Of a DNA stretch of 64,000 nucleotides, positions 36,384 to 45,435 are shown one piece after another. Position numbers and translations under genes: made by a program. Every line of letters starts with the position of its first letter. Positions within the stretch are counted from its first letter, which is position 1. The notes beneath the pieces were generated by a model. It searched no databases, was not told where the DNA came from, and saw only the letters and a program-made list of their open reading frames with translations. Origin of the DNA: Mariniblastus sp. (GTDB lineage: Bacteria; Planctomycetota; Planctomycetia; Pirellulales; Pirellulaceae); NCBI GenBank assembly GCA_028823415.1, contig JAPKBL010000007.1:1-64000 (forward strand), read 5' to 3'.

Positions 36384-39300
36384 TTACTTGCCGTGGTTGT
36401 TTTCATGTTGATGGCCGCCCTCAAACATTTTATGTTTGGGGTCAGCGTTGGACAGAACGTAGGCGATTAGGTCGATGATTTCCTCGCGAGAGAGTTTGTC
36501 TACCATCCCGGCTGGCATTTGACTTTGTTTCGCTCTTTTGCGGTCGTCGATTTCATCCTGATTGATGATGGTGATTTTATTTTTCGCCAGTGGGTCAACC
36601 ACGATTTTCACGACTTCGTCATTTTCTTCCATGATCATGCCCGAAATGGTTGTCCCGGTGTCCAGGACGAAAATATTGGACGCAAATTTCTCATCAATGT
36701 CCTGGGAAGGTTCTAAGATCGAGCGGAGAATATGGCTTGTCGTTCGTTTTTCATCGGTCAATTTTGAAAGGTCCGGACCGAAGTTTTGTCCCTGACCGCC
36801 GAACTGATGGCAAGCGATGCAGTTTGCTGCTTGAAAAGAGGCCTGCCCAACTTCATGGGAGCGTCCCATTATCATTTTTAGATCGCCAATGAGATCATCG
36901 TATTTCCATTCTTGACCCCGTGTTCCGGTTTGAAGTAATTCGTCCTTGATTTCCAGTTCGAGTTCATCCAAATAATCGACCTGAGCAGTAATGTAATCAT
37001 CAAATTTCGGTACCACATACAGAGCGCCATACATTCGCCGCCAATGTCCCGGATAGGTGCACACATAAGGGTAAACCCCGGGTTTGGTCGGTACGATGAA
37101 ACTGATCGCCTCCTCTTCGCCAGGCTGAAGGAGCCGACTTGCGACCAACACCTTACTGGATTTGGGAATGTAATGCCGTGCCATGGCGTCCGCATCTCGT
37201 CCAGTTGCCTCCGCAAGTTCGCCGACCTCTGCGAGTGCACCGGGAAGTGTCACGGCAAAATTATGGGGCATTGAATCTGTGTTACTGAATCGAAATTCAA
37301 CCGGTTTGCCAGCTTCCACGACGATCATTTCTTTGTCGTAAATCATCCGGTGCGGAATTGTGCCGATGGCAATTACCCGAACGTCGAGATTTTCAAGACG
37401 ATTCTCAATATCCTTTCGTTCTAACGCGGAAAGTTTTGTACCCAATTTTCGGGCCATCTCCATGGCGTTGTTTGCTGAGGAGGAATTTCTTTGGCTGATC
37501 GGAATTGTACTCAGATAACCAATAATATTATTGACCAATGGTTTAATTTCCGAAGCGATCCAACCTTTAGGTGAGACCTGCTTGAGTGCCGTAATCGCGG
37601 CGGGTTGAAGTTCGCCCAAGGCGATCAATCGATTAAGGACCGCAAACTTCTCTGCGTCATGCCCCGGAATTGAGACAAGCGCCCGAATGGCAACCTCACG
37701 AAGTGTTTCGCCCCCGCCAATATATAAACGGTCCGCGGGAATAGCCTGTGGCTTGAATCCAGGTCCGCTCCACTGGACTATCAGCCCATCCTCACCGCCA
37801 GAGTCAAAATAGTTTAGCCGGAGTGATTGTAGCCCGGCGGGCAGCGACACAGTACCCGATTGGGTTACCATGCCGTGGGGGCCGTCGTTGTTGATGAGCT
37901 CTTCGCCATTAACGTAAAGCCTTGAGCCATCGTCGGACGTGATTAGAAACGTGTAGCGGCCTGTCGTCGGAATATCGATCAATGATTCGAAAATATTGGT
38001 AAACGAATCGCGTGGTTGTCCTTGGGGGATGAACACACCGAAATTGGAAACCGCGCTGGTGATCTGAGGTTTCCGTTGGTCAACTGTGGCCGAAGTCGCA
38101 TTGGCTGCATGGGGTGTCATATAGCCAGCATTGACGCCGTTTTTCAAAGCACCTGTCGCCGTTTCGACGCCCAGTTTCTTTGGCAATTCAAAAACCAGTG
38201 GACTGACTTTGTCGAACAGACTGCCACGCGCTGTTGCGTCGACGGTGGGAACGGCATCCAGGAAATCGCGCAGTCGTTTTTTCGATTGAGTCGCCGCAAG
38301 AAAAGCATCTCCAGGGCCCGAAGCGGCGACCCATGATGCGTAGCCAAGTCGCTTGATTTCGGACGTGGCTCCATTGATCGCAAGATTTTCAACCTCCGAT
38401 TGGATTAATTTTAACTCGTCGATCGGTTGGGCCGCCAACAGTTTTCCCAAGCCAACGACGTTTCCATTGACTTTGCCTTGTTCCTCTGTGATTAAATCTA
38501 CGATCAACTTTGTTTTGGATTGCTGGGTAAGTTTAGACAAACCGTCAAGTGAATTTTTCATCAAGGACGGATTGGCTTCCATGTGGGAGAGAATTGTTCG
38601 ATAAACCTCTTCGCTGGGTTCCAAACGAACCAAGTCATTGGGTGATCCTGTTGCCAGAATATATGCCCTTGCGCTGGGGGAGAGAGCACTTCCAGTGGCA
38701 AGCATCTGCTTAATCATCGTCTCAATATTCAGACGTGACTTAGCATATTTTAGAACGGTATCCAATTCCGGATCGAGCTCCATTGTATTGGCTTCGAAAA
38801 CAGCTTCCGCACCGGGTAGCCCACCGAGTTCGACGGCTGCTTTTACGGCTTCGGCGCGAACCAGCGCCGACGGATCGCGAGCAGCACTCATCAAAATCGG
38901 TTCCCAGCCATTGACCCTTCCGTTCCAATGTCCGAGCGTGCGAATCGATGCAGCTCGAACTCGGGCTTCGTCCGCTTGAAAAACCCGTTTCAAGAGATCC
39001 AGATCCGGTAGTCTTTGTTCTTCCATGACCCACAAGCATTCCAATAGGGCTTGTGCCTCATTTCGATTAGGCGAATCATTTTGGGGGTTGAGTTGGTTGG
39101 CGAATTGGACGACCTGCTGCTTAATCTCGTCCGAATTTCGGCCGCTTAACTCCAGACGGGCTCGATAACGCGTCGACGTTTCTTTTGAAAAGAAATTTTC
39201 GCAGACTTCCGCAATAGACCGGCCTCGCATTTTGGGTGCCTTAACCAGGGGACGTCCCTCGTACGTTACTCGGTAAACCCGACCGTGGGAGTGATCGCGA

Positions 39301-41345
39301 TTGGGGTCACGCATGTTATGCTGCATATGGCCGATCAGTGCGTTATGCCAGTCGGTAATATAGAGTGCGCCATCGCCACCCACTTCCATGTCGCTGGGCC
39401 GAAAATTGGGATCAGCAGAAGATAGAATCGGTTCAACTTCTACCGCATTAATGTCCGCGCCGTTGTAATTCACTTTGTGTTGCGCCACACCCAGAAAACC
39501 AATTGCGTTGCTAATTAGAAAGTTACCCTCATGTTCCGGCGGGAAGTGGCTACTGGATAGAATACCGGTAGCTGGAACGGGGCGTACGCGTTTATTAAAC
39601 CATTTTTTATTGCCTATCCCTTTTCCTATGTTTACGTAACTTCCAGTGCCTCCGGTACCGTCGTTGGCGAATTGATAACCCCATTGGTCAAACACATCTC
39701 CATGTGGATTGGGACCAATTGGGAAATGAAATTCAAATTCAAACGTCCGCGGATTGAAACGATGAACGCCCGATGCTCCGGAACGAAATGTTTTGGTTGG
39801 GGTTTCGAAGTTCGCGACGTTGAATATCCCACGCGAAAAGTAGAGCCAACCATCGGCACCCACAATCAGTGCATTCGCGGAGTGGTGGGTATCGGCACTC
39901 GAGATTCCTTGGAGCATTCGGATTTTCACATCCGCCTTGTCATCCCCGTCGGTGTCTTTTAGAAACCAAATTTCCGGAGGAGCCGCAACCAACATGCCCC
40001 CACCCCAAAACTCAAATCCGGTGACCGAATTTAATTCATCAGCAAAGACAATGCTCTCATCTGCAACGCCGTCCTGGTCATGGTCGGGAAGAATTAAGAT
40101 ACAGTCTTTTCTCGGTTGGCTAGGGTTCCAGTGAGGGTAAGACTCCCAGCAGGCAACGTACAACCTACTGTCGGCGTCGAAAGACATTTGAACTGGGTTA
40201 ATGAGGCGAGGAAACATTTCCTCGGACGCAAAAAGATTCACTTTCATGTTTTGGTGAATCGTCATCTTTTCAATCGCTTCTTTGCCACCTAAGTAGGGCC
40301 ATGCCCCATTTTCCAGCGGTCCGAGTTTGTTGGGGCGAACCGATAAGTCACTTGGTAGATTGATATCCTTAAGAGGCGTTGGGTTCCCTTGAGCAACGGA
40401 CGCGATCTGTTTGTCACGGTTGCCAGTCATGACGTCCAACATCTCCATCTCCCGCATCATGACGTCAGCGTTTGATTGATCAAACCAAGCAAGTTTGGAA
40501 CGACCACCGAATACGTTGTAGCCATCGACCACTCGGTATCGACTAAACCAATGGTAGTTTTTGTCGGTTACCGCGGAGTGCAAATCAGCGATATCGTTTT
40601 CGGAGGGGAGTGGTTTCCCCGGGGAAAGGACAGGGGCAATGGCTTTGGCAAGTTCCTTGTTTCCGTGATCGGTGAGATGTATCCCATTCATCGTCAACGG
40701 CACGTCCGAGTTTTCATAAAGCTGATTGCTGATTGCAAATAAATCGTAGAATGGCACGTTTTTTTGCTCGCAGACTCGTTTCATCGCCTCTGTGTAGAGT
40801 TTCAGGTTGGCATTGTTCGCCTTGCCGTCGGGCAGGTTGGGACTATTGAGGTTCTCATGGGCGATGGGGGAGAAAAAGGCCAATCGCGGGGCGGACTGGC
40901 CGTTATATTTCTGGGCCGACATCTGGTCGATCGCAAGGGCTAGGTCAGATTCAAATTGAGGCAAACCGGTGACGCCGCGCAAGGCTTCGTTGTAACCAAA
41001 AAAGCAGAACACGACGCTCGCATTGCACTTGGTGAGCCATTGGTCCGGCGATCCGAAATTGGCAGAGCGGGGCCTGGTCTTGATCTCATCGGCGGAAAAT
41101 CCCAAGTTCCGAAATGTAATTTCCTTGTCTGCATTGGCCTGAGTTAAATAAGTTTCGAGCCATGGGTAATGCTGCATTCGATCAGCGAGTGTGTTGCCGA
41201 TGTAGCAAACGTTATCGCCCGATTGAAATACAAATTCTGACTGGCCGTGCGACGTCGAAACCAAACTGGCCATAATCAAGGCGACCAGAGCGGCGAGTTG
41301 GCGGGAGAATCGCGCTGAATTTTGTCCGGCAAGCAGTTTCATCAA
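36384..41345 (-). CDS. Giant secreted SGNH-propeller-HEAT-PA14-cupredoxin-heme protein
   Basis: A 1653-residue protein that starts MMKLLAGQ with a signal peptide near 14-35 (QLAALVALIMASLVSTSHGQ). Domains: SGNH (about 38-255) with GNTLADRMQ for the GDSL block, FGYNEAL, and NGIHLTDHG; a PVC-type propeller (about 345-700) with HDQDGVAD and DTDGDDKAD loops; HEAT-like repeats (about 710-1060); a PA14 domain (about 1085-1210, TSDDGSRLYVNGEELINNDG and QSLRLNYFDSGGEDGL); a cupredoxin (about 1310-1440) with PHNF (His) and YPYVCTYPGHWRRMYG (Cys, His, Met); and a c-heme domain with CIACH (about 1508). It is paralogous to the 12493-17100 protein but has a PA14 module instead of ThuA. Probably a periplasmic or surface redox enzyme acting on glycans. 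Confidence 0.92.
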   Translation of the reverse strand: MMKLLAGQNSARFSRQLAALVALIMASLVSTSHGQSEFVFQSGDNVCYIGNTLADRMQHYPWLETYLTQANADKEITFRNLGFSADEIKTRPRSANFGSPDQWLTKCNASVVFCFFGYNEALRGVTGLPQFESDLALAIDQMSAQKYNGQSAPRLAFFSPIAHENLNSPNLPDGKANNANLKLYTEAMKRVCEQKNVPFYDLFAISNQLYENSDVPLTMNGIHLTDHGNKELAKAIAPVLSPGKPLPSENDIADLHSAVTDKNYHWFSRYRVVDGYNVFGGRSKLAWFDQSNADVMMREMEMLDVMTGNRDKQIASVAQGNPTPLKDINLPSDLSVRPNKLGPLENGAWPYLGGKEAIEKMTIHQNMKVNLFASEEMFPRLINPVQMSFDADSRLYVACWESYPHWNPSQPRKDCILILPDHDQDGVADESIVFADELNSVTGFEFWGGGMLVAAPPEIWFLKDTDGDDKADVKIRMLQGISSADTHHSANALIVGADGWLYFSRGIFNVANFETPTKTFRSGASGVHRFNPRTFEFEFHFPIGPNPHGDVFDQWGYQFANDGTGGTGSYVNIGKGIGNKKWFNKRVRPVPATGILSSSHFPPEHEGNFLISNAIGFLGVAQHKVNYNGADINAVEVEPILSSADPNFRPSDMEVGGDGALYITDWHNALIGHMQHNMRDPNRDHSHGRVYRVTYEGRPLVKAPKMRGRSIAEVCENFFSKETSTRYRARLELSGRNSDEIKQQVVQFANQLNPQNDSPNRNEAQALLECLWVMEEQRLPDLDLLKRVFQADEARVRAASIRTLGHWNGRVNGWEPILMSAARDPSALVRAEAVKAAVELGGLPGAEAVFEANTMELDPELDTVLKYAKSRLNIETMIKQMLATGSALSPSARAYILATGSPNDLVRLEPSEEVYRTILSHMEANPSLMKNSLDGLSKLTQQSKTKLIVDLITEEQGKVNGNVVGLGKLLAAQPIDELKLIQSEVENLAINGATSEIKRLGYASWVAASGPGDAFLAATQSKKRLRDFLDAVPTVDATARGSLFDKVSPLVFELPKKLGVETATGALKNGVNAGYMTPHAANATSATVDQRKPQITSAVSNFGVFIPQGQPRDSFTNIFESLIDIPTTGRYTFLITSDDGSRLYVNGEELINNDGPHGMVTQSGTVSLPAGLQSLRLNYFDSGGEDGLIVQWSGPGFKPQAIPADRLYIGGGETLREVAIRALVSIPGHDAEKFAVLNRLIALGELQPAAITALKQVSPKGWIASEIKPLVNNIIGYLSTIPISQRNSSSANNAMEMARKLGTKLSALERKDIENRLENLDVRVIAIGTIPHRMIYDKEMIVVEAGKPVEFRFSNTDSMPHNFAVTLPGALAEVGELAEATGRDADAMARHYIPKSSKVLVASRLLQPGEEEAISFIVPTKPGVYPYVCTYPGHWRRMYGALYVVPKFDDYITAQVDYLDELELEIKDELLQTGTRGQEWKYDDLIGDLKMIMGRSHEVGQASFQAANCIACHQFGGQGQNFGPDLSKLTDEKRTTSHILRSILEPSQDIDEKFASNIFVLDTGTTISGMIMEENDEVVKIVVDPLAKNKITIINQDEIDDRKRAKQSQMPAGMVDKLSREEIIDLIAYVLSNADPKHKMFEGGHQHENNHGK

Positions 41346-41800
41346 AATTACCTAATTGGATCGAGTTGTCTTCGAATCTGAAATTTTAAACGAATTAGAA
41401 TTGGTTTGCACTCATGTCTCGCAATGTTCGAAGTAAAGATTCGAAAATCGCATCTGCAACTACAGCTCAACCCATTTAGAGAAGATCGCTTGCTGTGGCT
41501 GACAGAAATATTGTGAGGTTGGGTTAAAAGTGGCGTGGGGAACAGGGAGGCCCCTGTTTTAAGTAAAATACCACACCAATCTCTGAGGCTAATCCCGAAC
41601 TAGCGGTTAAAAATGGTCTGCGGAATCGTGCTTCATCAAAATAGATTGACAGGCATTCCTCAAATAAGAACGAGTTGGAACAGGTTTACGCAATCAAGAC
41701 CCAGTACAAAATAAATCTTGATCCTGGTTTAGAAAAAAAAATCACCGAAAGTGAATTCGATGAAGTTCGTAGAGGTTCAGTTTTCAAAAGGGATTGAAGT
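41346..41800. other. Intergenic region between ilvN and the giant propeller gene
   Basis: 455 bp without a credible gene. It contains a hairpin at 41541-41558 (AACAGGG, AGGC loop, CCCTGTT), with TT after it on the plus strand, and an A9 run at 41733-41741 that forms the T tract of a possible ilvN terminator (listed). The promoter of the giant minus-strand gene lies downstream of the ilvN end and cannot be placed. Confidence 0.5.
41733..41754 (-). terminator. Possible terminator of ilvB-ilvN
   Basis: Read on the minus strand, TCAC-TTTCG-GTGA is followed directly by a run of nine T. The stem is only four clean pairs, but the T tract is strong. It lies about 50 bp after the ilvN stop. Confidence 0.4.
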
Positions 41801-42334
41801 TTAGCGAAGGGAAGACACCTTAAGTTCCGAAAGATAATCTTTGAGCTCTTTCATGGGGCGGGAAATCGCGACGCGTCCGGATCTAACAAATTCGAGTATG
41901 CCATAGGGCTCAAGTTCCTCAAAAAGTTGAGTGGTTGCTTCCCTCCGTCCAGTTTTTTGGATGACGGTAAATTCCTTTTCGACAGATAGGATCCGTGCAT
42001 GGTGTCGATCCACTACTTCAAGAAGTGGACTTCCATCCTTCATCGCCTCGGCGCGAATTTTGTAGAGCGCAATTTCGCGGTAGATAATTTCTTCATTGGC
42101 GTACCAAAACGCCTTTTGGATGTCGACTTGCTTTTCAAGGGCATGGACTAATTTATCTGCATCCGCGGGAGTTATTTCCACGACGATGGTGTAGCGGTGA
42201 ATCCCGGGAATTTCACTTTGAGATGCGGTGAGGCTTTCGATATTTATTTTTCGTCGTGTAAAACTGGTGGTCACGCGGTGCAACAAGCCTGCTTTGTTTT
42301 CACTGAAAACGGCAATCGTAATTTGTTGTGGCAT
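41801..42334 (-). CDS. ilvN: Acetolactate synthase small (regulatory) subunit
   Basis: A 177-residue protein, a typical length for the longer IlvH-type small subunit. The ACT domain is in the first 75 residues (ITIAVFSENKAGLLHRVTTS, RRKINIESLTAS and VVEITPADADKLVHALEKQV). The C-terminal domain (about 85-165) has IYREIALYKIRAE and TGRREATTQLFEELEPYGIL. It binds the large subunit and gives valine feedback control in branched-chain amino acid synthesis. It lies 63 bp downstream of the large-subunit gene on the same strand, so the two form the ilvBN operon. Cytoplasmic housekeeping gene. Confidence 0.95.
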   Translation of the reverse strand: MPQQITIAVFSENKAGLLHRVTTSFTRRKINIESLTASQSEIPGIHRYTIVVEITPADADKLVHALEKQVDIQKAFWYANEEIIYREIALYKIRAEAMKDGSPLLEVVDRHHARILSVEKEFTVIQKTGRREATTQLFEELEPYGILEFVRSGRVAISRPMKELKDYLSELKVSSLR

Positions 42335-42397
42335 AATTGTGTAGAGAGAGTTGGTGTTTGTAATTTGGGATGAATAAAGTGTGATAGCAATCTGTTG

Positions 42398-44122
42398 TTA
42401 TTCGAGCCGGATTTCTGAAACGCCCGCTCCCGATGGGACCATCGGAAATACATTGTTTTCTTTTCCAACCATGACCTCCAGGAAATAGGCGCCGTCGTGG
42501 TTGAGCATGTCCTCAATGGATTTATCTAAATCAGCTCGATCATCAATTCTTTTTGCCTCAATTTTGTAAGCCTCGGCGATCTTTTGAAAGTCAGGATTGA
42601 TCATTTCAGTCGCCGAATAGCGTTTATCAAAGAATAGCTGTTGCCATTGCCGAACCATGCCCAGAAATTCGTTGTTGAGTAAGACAATTTTAACGTGAAC
42701 ATCGGTTTGCAATATTACGCCAAGTTCCTCAATCGTCATTTGAATTCCACCGTCGCCCACCACGGCGATTACCTGCCGATCGGGCGCACCAAGTTTGGCC
42801 CCGATGGCGGCGGGAAGACCAAAGCCCATCGTTCCAAGTCCACCGGAAGTAATATTACTTTTAGTTTGTTTGAATTCCGCGTACCGACAGGCAACCATTT
42901 GGTGCTGGCCAACATCGGTGACGATAATGGCTTCACCGTGGGTATGTTGATTGATGTTTTTGATGACTTCCCCCATTGTCATCATCCCCTCAGTGGGGTC
43001 GCATTCATTCCGGATAACTTTGTCAAACTCCATGACGTCGCATTCTTTAAATCTTTGATGCCATGACTCATGGGTGTTTGTATTAACCAACGGAGTGAGC
43101 AAACTGAGTACTTCTTTGGCGTCACCAACAAGGGCGACATCGGTTTTAACATTTTTGTCAATTTCCGCTCGGTCGATCTCGAGATGGATAACTTTTGCTT
43201 GTTTTGCAAATTTATCAAGGTTACCGGTAACACGATCGTCAAATCTCATGCCGATGGCGATCATTACGTCACATTCATTGATCATGACATTGGGGCCGTA
43301 ATTCCCATGCATGCCCAGCATGCCGACGTTGAGCGGATGGTCAGTGTTCATGGCAGAAAGCCCCAAAATCGTCCACGCCGCTGGAATCCCCGCTTTTTCA
43401 ACGAGCGATTTCAGTTCTTCTTCAGCCTCCGACAAAATCACGCCTTGTCCGAAAAGAATGTAAGGCCGTTCTGCTGAATTGATCAAATCTGCTGCTTCTT
43501 GCAGTTCGTTTTTGCCGATCTCCGGACGGGAAACGTAAGTCTTTACAACCTCACAATGTTCGTATTGGTAATCGAGTTTTCCGAATTGAGCGTTCTTGGT
43601 AATGTCGATGACGACTGGGCCAGGACGCCCCGACTTTGCGATGTAAAATGCTTTCGCGAAGACCTCCGGTATCTCGGAAGCTTCGGTGATCTGGAAACTC
43701 CATTTTGTGATGGGAATTGTGATTCCCATCACGTCTGTCTCCTGAAAGGCATCCGAGCCAAGGAGGTGCTTGGGAACTTGGCCAGTAATGCAAACCATCG
43801 GAGTGGAATCGATCATGGCGTCGGCAATTCCAGTGACTAGGTTCGTAGCGCCCGGTCCCGAGGTTGCAATGCAGGCGCCAACCCGACCGGATGATCTAGC
43901 ATAACCTTGAGCGGCGTGCGTGGCCCCTTGCTCGTGGCGGACGAGTACGTGGTGAATTTGATCGCTGTACTTATACAGTTCGTCGTAAACGGGCATGATT
44001 GCCCCGCCTGGGTAACCAAAGATTAAATCCACGCCTTCTTCGAGCAGGCAGCGAACGACTGCTTCGGAGCCGGTGATGTGATTAGAGGGAGTTGCTGTTT
44101 CTGGCTTCGTTTTAGTGGACAT
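42398..44122 (-). CDS. ilvB: Acetolactate synthase large (catalytic) subunit
   Basis: A 574-residue TPP enzyme that condenses two pyruvates to acetolactate, or pyruvate with 2-ketobutyrate, the first common step of valine/leucine/isoleucine synthesis. Start at the ATG at 44122 (MSTKTKPE), since the 25 codons upstream look non-coding. Motifs: IFGYPGGAIMPVYDELY with the activating Glu in HEQGATHAAQGYARSSGRVG; CIATSGPGATNLVTGIADA; FAD-binding NYGPNVMINECDVMIAIGMRFDDR; and the TPP motif VVGDGGIQMTIEELGVILQ to NNEFLGMVRQWQQLF. It is complete and intact. Its own leader (44123-44456) is long but shows no clear attenuator. Confidence 0.97.
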   Translation of the reverse strand: MSTKTKPETATPSNHITGSEAVVRCLLEEGVDLIFGYPGGAIMPVYDELYKYSDQIHHVLVRHEQGATHAAQGYARSSGRVGACIATSGPGATNLVTGIADAMIDSTPMVCITGQVPKHLLGSDAFQETDVMGITIPITKWSFQITEASEIPEVFAKAFYIAKSGRPGPVVIDITKNAQFGKLDYQYEHCEVVKTYVSRPEIGKNELQEAADLINSAERPYILFGQGVILSEAEEELKSLVEKAGIPAAWTILGLSAMNTDHPLNVGMLGMHGNYGPNVMINECDVMIAIGMRFDDRVTGNLDKFAKQAKVIHLEIDRAEIDKNVKTDVALVGDAKEVLSLLTPLVNTNTHESWHQRFKECDVMEFDKVIRNECDPTEGMMTMGEVIKNINQHTHGEAIIVTDVGQHQMVACRYAEFKQTKSNITSGGLGTMGFGLPAAIGAKLGAPDRQVIAVVGDGGIQMTIEELGVILQTDVHVKIVLLNNEFLGMVRQWQQLFFDKRYSATEMINPDFQKIAEAYKIEAKRIDDRADLDKSIEDMLNHDGAYFLEVMVGKENNVFPMVPSGAGVSEIRLE

Positions 44123-44456
44123 AGATTGACAATTAATCAGGAGAGAAATGGGCTCAGGAAAAATTCCATTATATGAATTTCGCTCAGATCTTTGCATAAC
44201 AATATCAATTGCACCAGTCAGCTGGGAATTGCAAAGGGTGGATCGCCTCCAACCAAGTTAGGGGATGTGTAGTGCCGTTAAGATAAACTTGGGGCGTTCA
44301 GTTTGGCAAAGACGCAGGCGGTGGCGAGCAAGACGTACAGTCGCATCGCCGTTTTAAAAAAAAACAAATAAAATAGTTGTCGAATTTCTTGTTTTTTTCG
44401 ACGACAAACAATCGCCATTTACGATTTTGGAGGCCCGATTGAACTTATGCTTCGAC
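44123..44456. other. Leader/promoter region of ilvBN
   Basis: 334 bp between ilvB and the terminator of the upstream PEP-CTERM gene. It should contain the ilvBN promoter. I looked for a branched-chain leader peptide or T-box and saw neither. A-rich runs near 44347-44355 and 44391-44398 (T runs on one strand or the other) have no strong adjoining stem. Confidence 0.4.
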
Positions 44457-44482
44457 AAAAAAAGCCTGACAGATGCCAGGCT
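44457..44482 (-). terminator. Intrinsic terminator of the PEP-CTERM gene
   Basis: On the minus strand, AGCCTG (44482-44477) pairs with CAGGCT (44468-44463) around an 8-nt loop, followed by TTTTTTT. It lies about 54 bp after the stop of the PEP-CTERM gene. Confidence 0.8.
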
Positions 44483-44535
44483 CCAATGAGTCTAAGATGT
44501 ACCAATGGTTCAACTTCTAAATCGAAAGTTGCATG

Positions 44536-45213
44536 CTAGCAGGTTCGCTTGCGTCTCTTTCCGGCCAACGCAACCAATCCGATCATTAAGAATGAGAGCG
44601 AGCCGGGTTCGGGTACCGCATGGGTGAAATTGATAAGCTTCACGTGCTCTGCCCATGCAACGCCGGTGCTGTTGCCTGTTTGTTTGTATTTAACGGACGC
44701 GCGAATGGCTGTAACATTTTCGGGAATGGTGCTCGTTACGGTTTCAAAAAATAGATACTCGTCTCTTCGAGATTCGGAGGTAAGGAATGCCGACTGGACG
44801 GTTCCGCTTAGAAACGGTCCAAGAATAAAGGCGATCTCAAAATAGGCTTCATTTCCGCCAGTGAGTGCGCTTGAGGATTGGTGAGCAAGTAATCCTTGGA
44901 GTGAAATTTCATCACCGACGGAAAAGTCGGTCCCGTCTACTGCAATTTCCTGATAGGCTTCTGAGAAGCTCGTCGTTGAGCCGCCTAAAAAGTTTCCAGT
45001 TATCCTAAGGGTCTCGTTGCCTTCAATCGGCGCATCAATTCCCGGAGCGACTGCGTCCTGATTGGCGTTGTTGGGGGCGGTTCCGTAGAGCCATCCCGCT
45101 TGAGCGCCGTTTAATTCAAAATCACCGTCGATAAGAACGTCTCCGTCGGCATTGGATCCGTAAATCAGGAGCATGCAGAGACATAATGTGAGTGATGAGA
45201 AGCACTTATTCAT
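44536..45213 (-). CDS. PEP-CTERM anchored exported protein
   Basis: A 225-residue protein. An N-terminal signal (CFSSLTLCLCMLLIYGSN) is followed by a beta-rich body that begins VLIDGDFELNGAQAGW (the common 'N-terminal GxFE' start of jelly-roll domains in this class). At the C-terminus is the sorting signal VPEPGSLSFLMIGLVALAG followed by KRRKR. PEP-CTERM proteins are processed by exosortase and often accompany exopolysaccharide production; no exosortase gene is in this window. It is monocistronic, with its own terminator. The only odd point is a final Cys after the basic tail. Confidence 0.88.
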   Translation of the reverse strand: MNKCFSSLTLCLCMLLIYGSNADGDVLIDGDFELNGAQAGWLYGTAPNNANQDAVAPGIDAPIEGNETLRITGNFLGGSTTSFSEAYQEIAVDGTDFSVGDEISLQGLLAHQSSSALTGGNEAYFEIAFILGPFLSGTVQSAFLTSESRRDEYLFFETVTSTIPENVTAIRASVKYKQTGNSTGVAWAEHVKLINFTHAVPEPGSLSFLMIGLVALAGKRRKRTC

Positions 45214-45435
45214 GATGGGTCTCAGAGCAAAGAGGGAGTTGCATTGGCAGGAGATAGGTGGAGGATCGTTCTTTCCCTATCGCGAGTATTATGAAAACGA
45301 CCCATCCCGGTGTCAATTTTTTCATCATAAAAAACCCGAATAAAACGAGTTTTTTTGATCAACCGGCAGGTCGAAGGCTCAAAACAGTCCGCAAAAAGAT
45401 CGATAGCCGCGTTTGTACCGGCAATGGGTCAATTT

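Noticed and set aside
41541-41558. Terminator at the AACAGGG/CCCTGTT hairpin
   Set aside because: Only two T follow it on the plus strand and no plus-strand gene lies upstream, so I treat it as a minor hairpin.
44123-44456. Attenuator or T-box for ilvBN
   Set aside because: I found no branched-chain leader peptide, specifier or antiterminator pairing.
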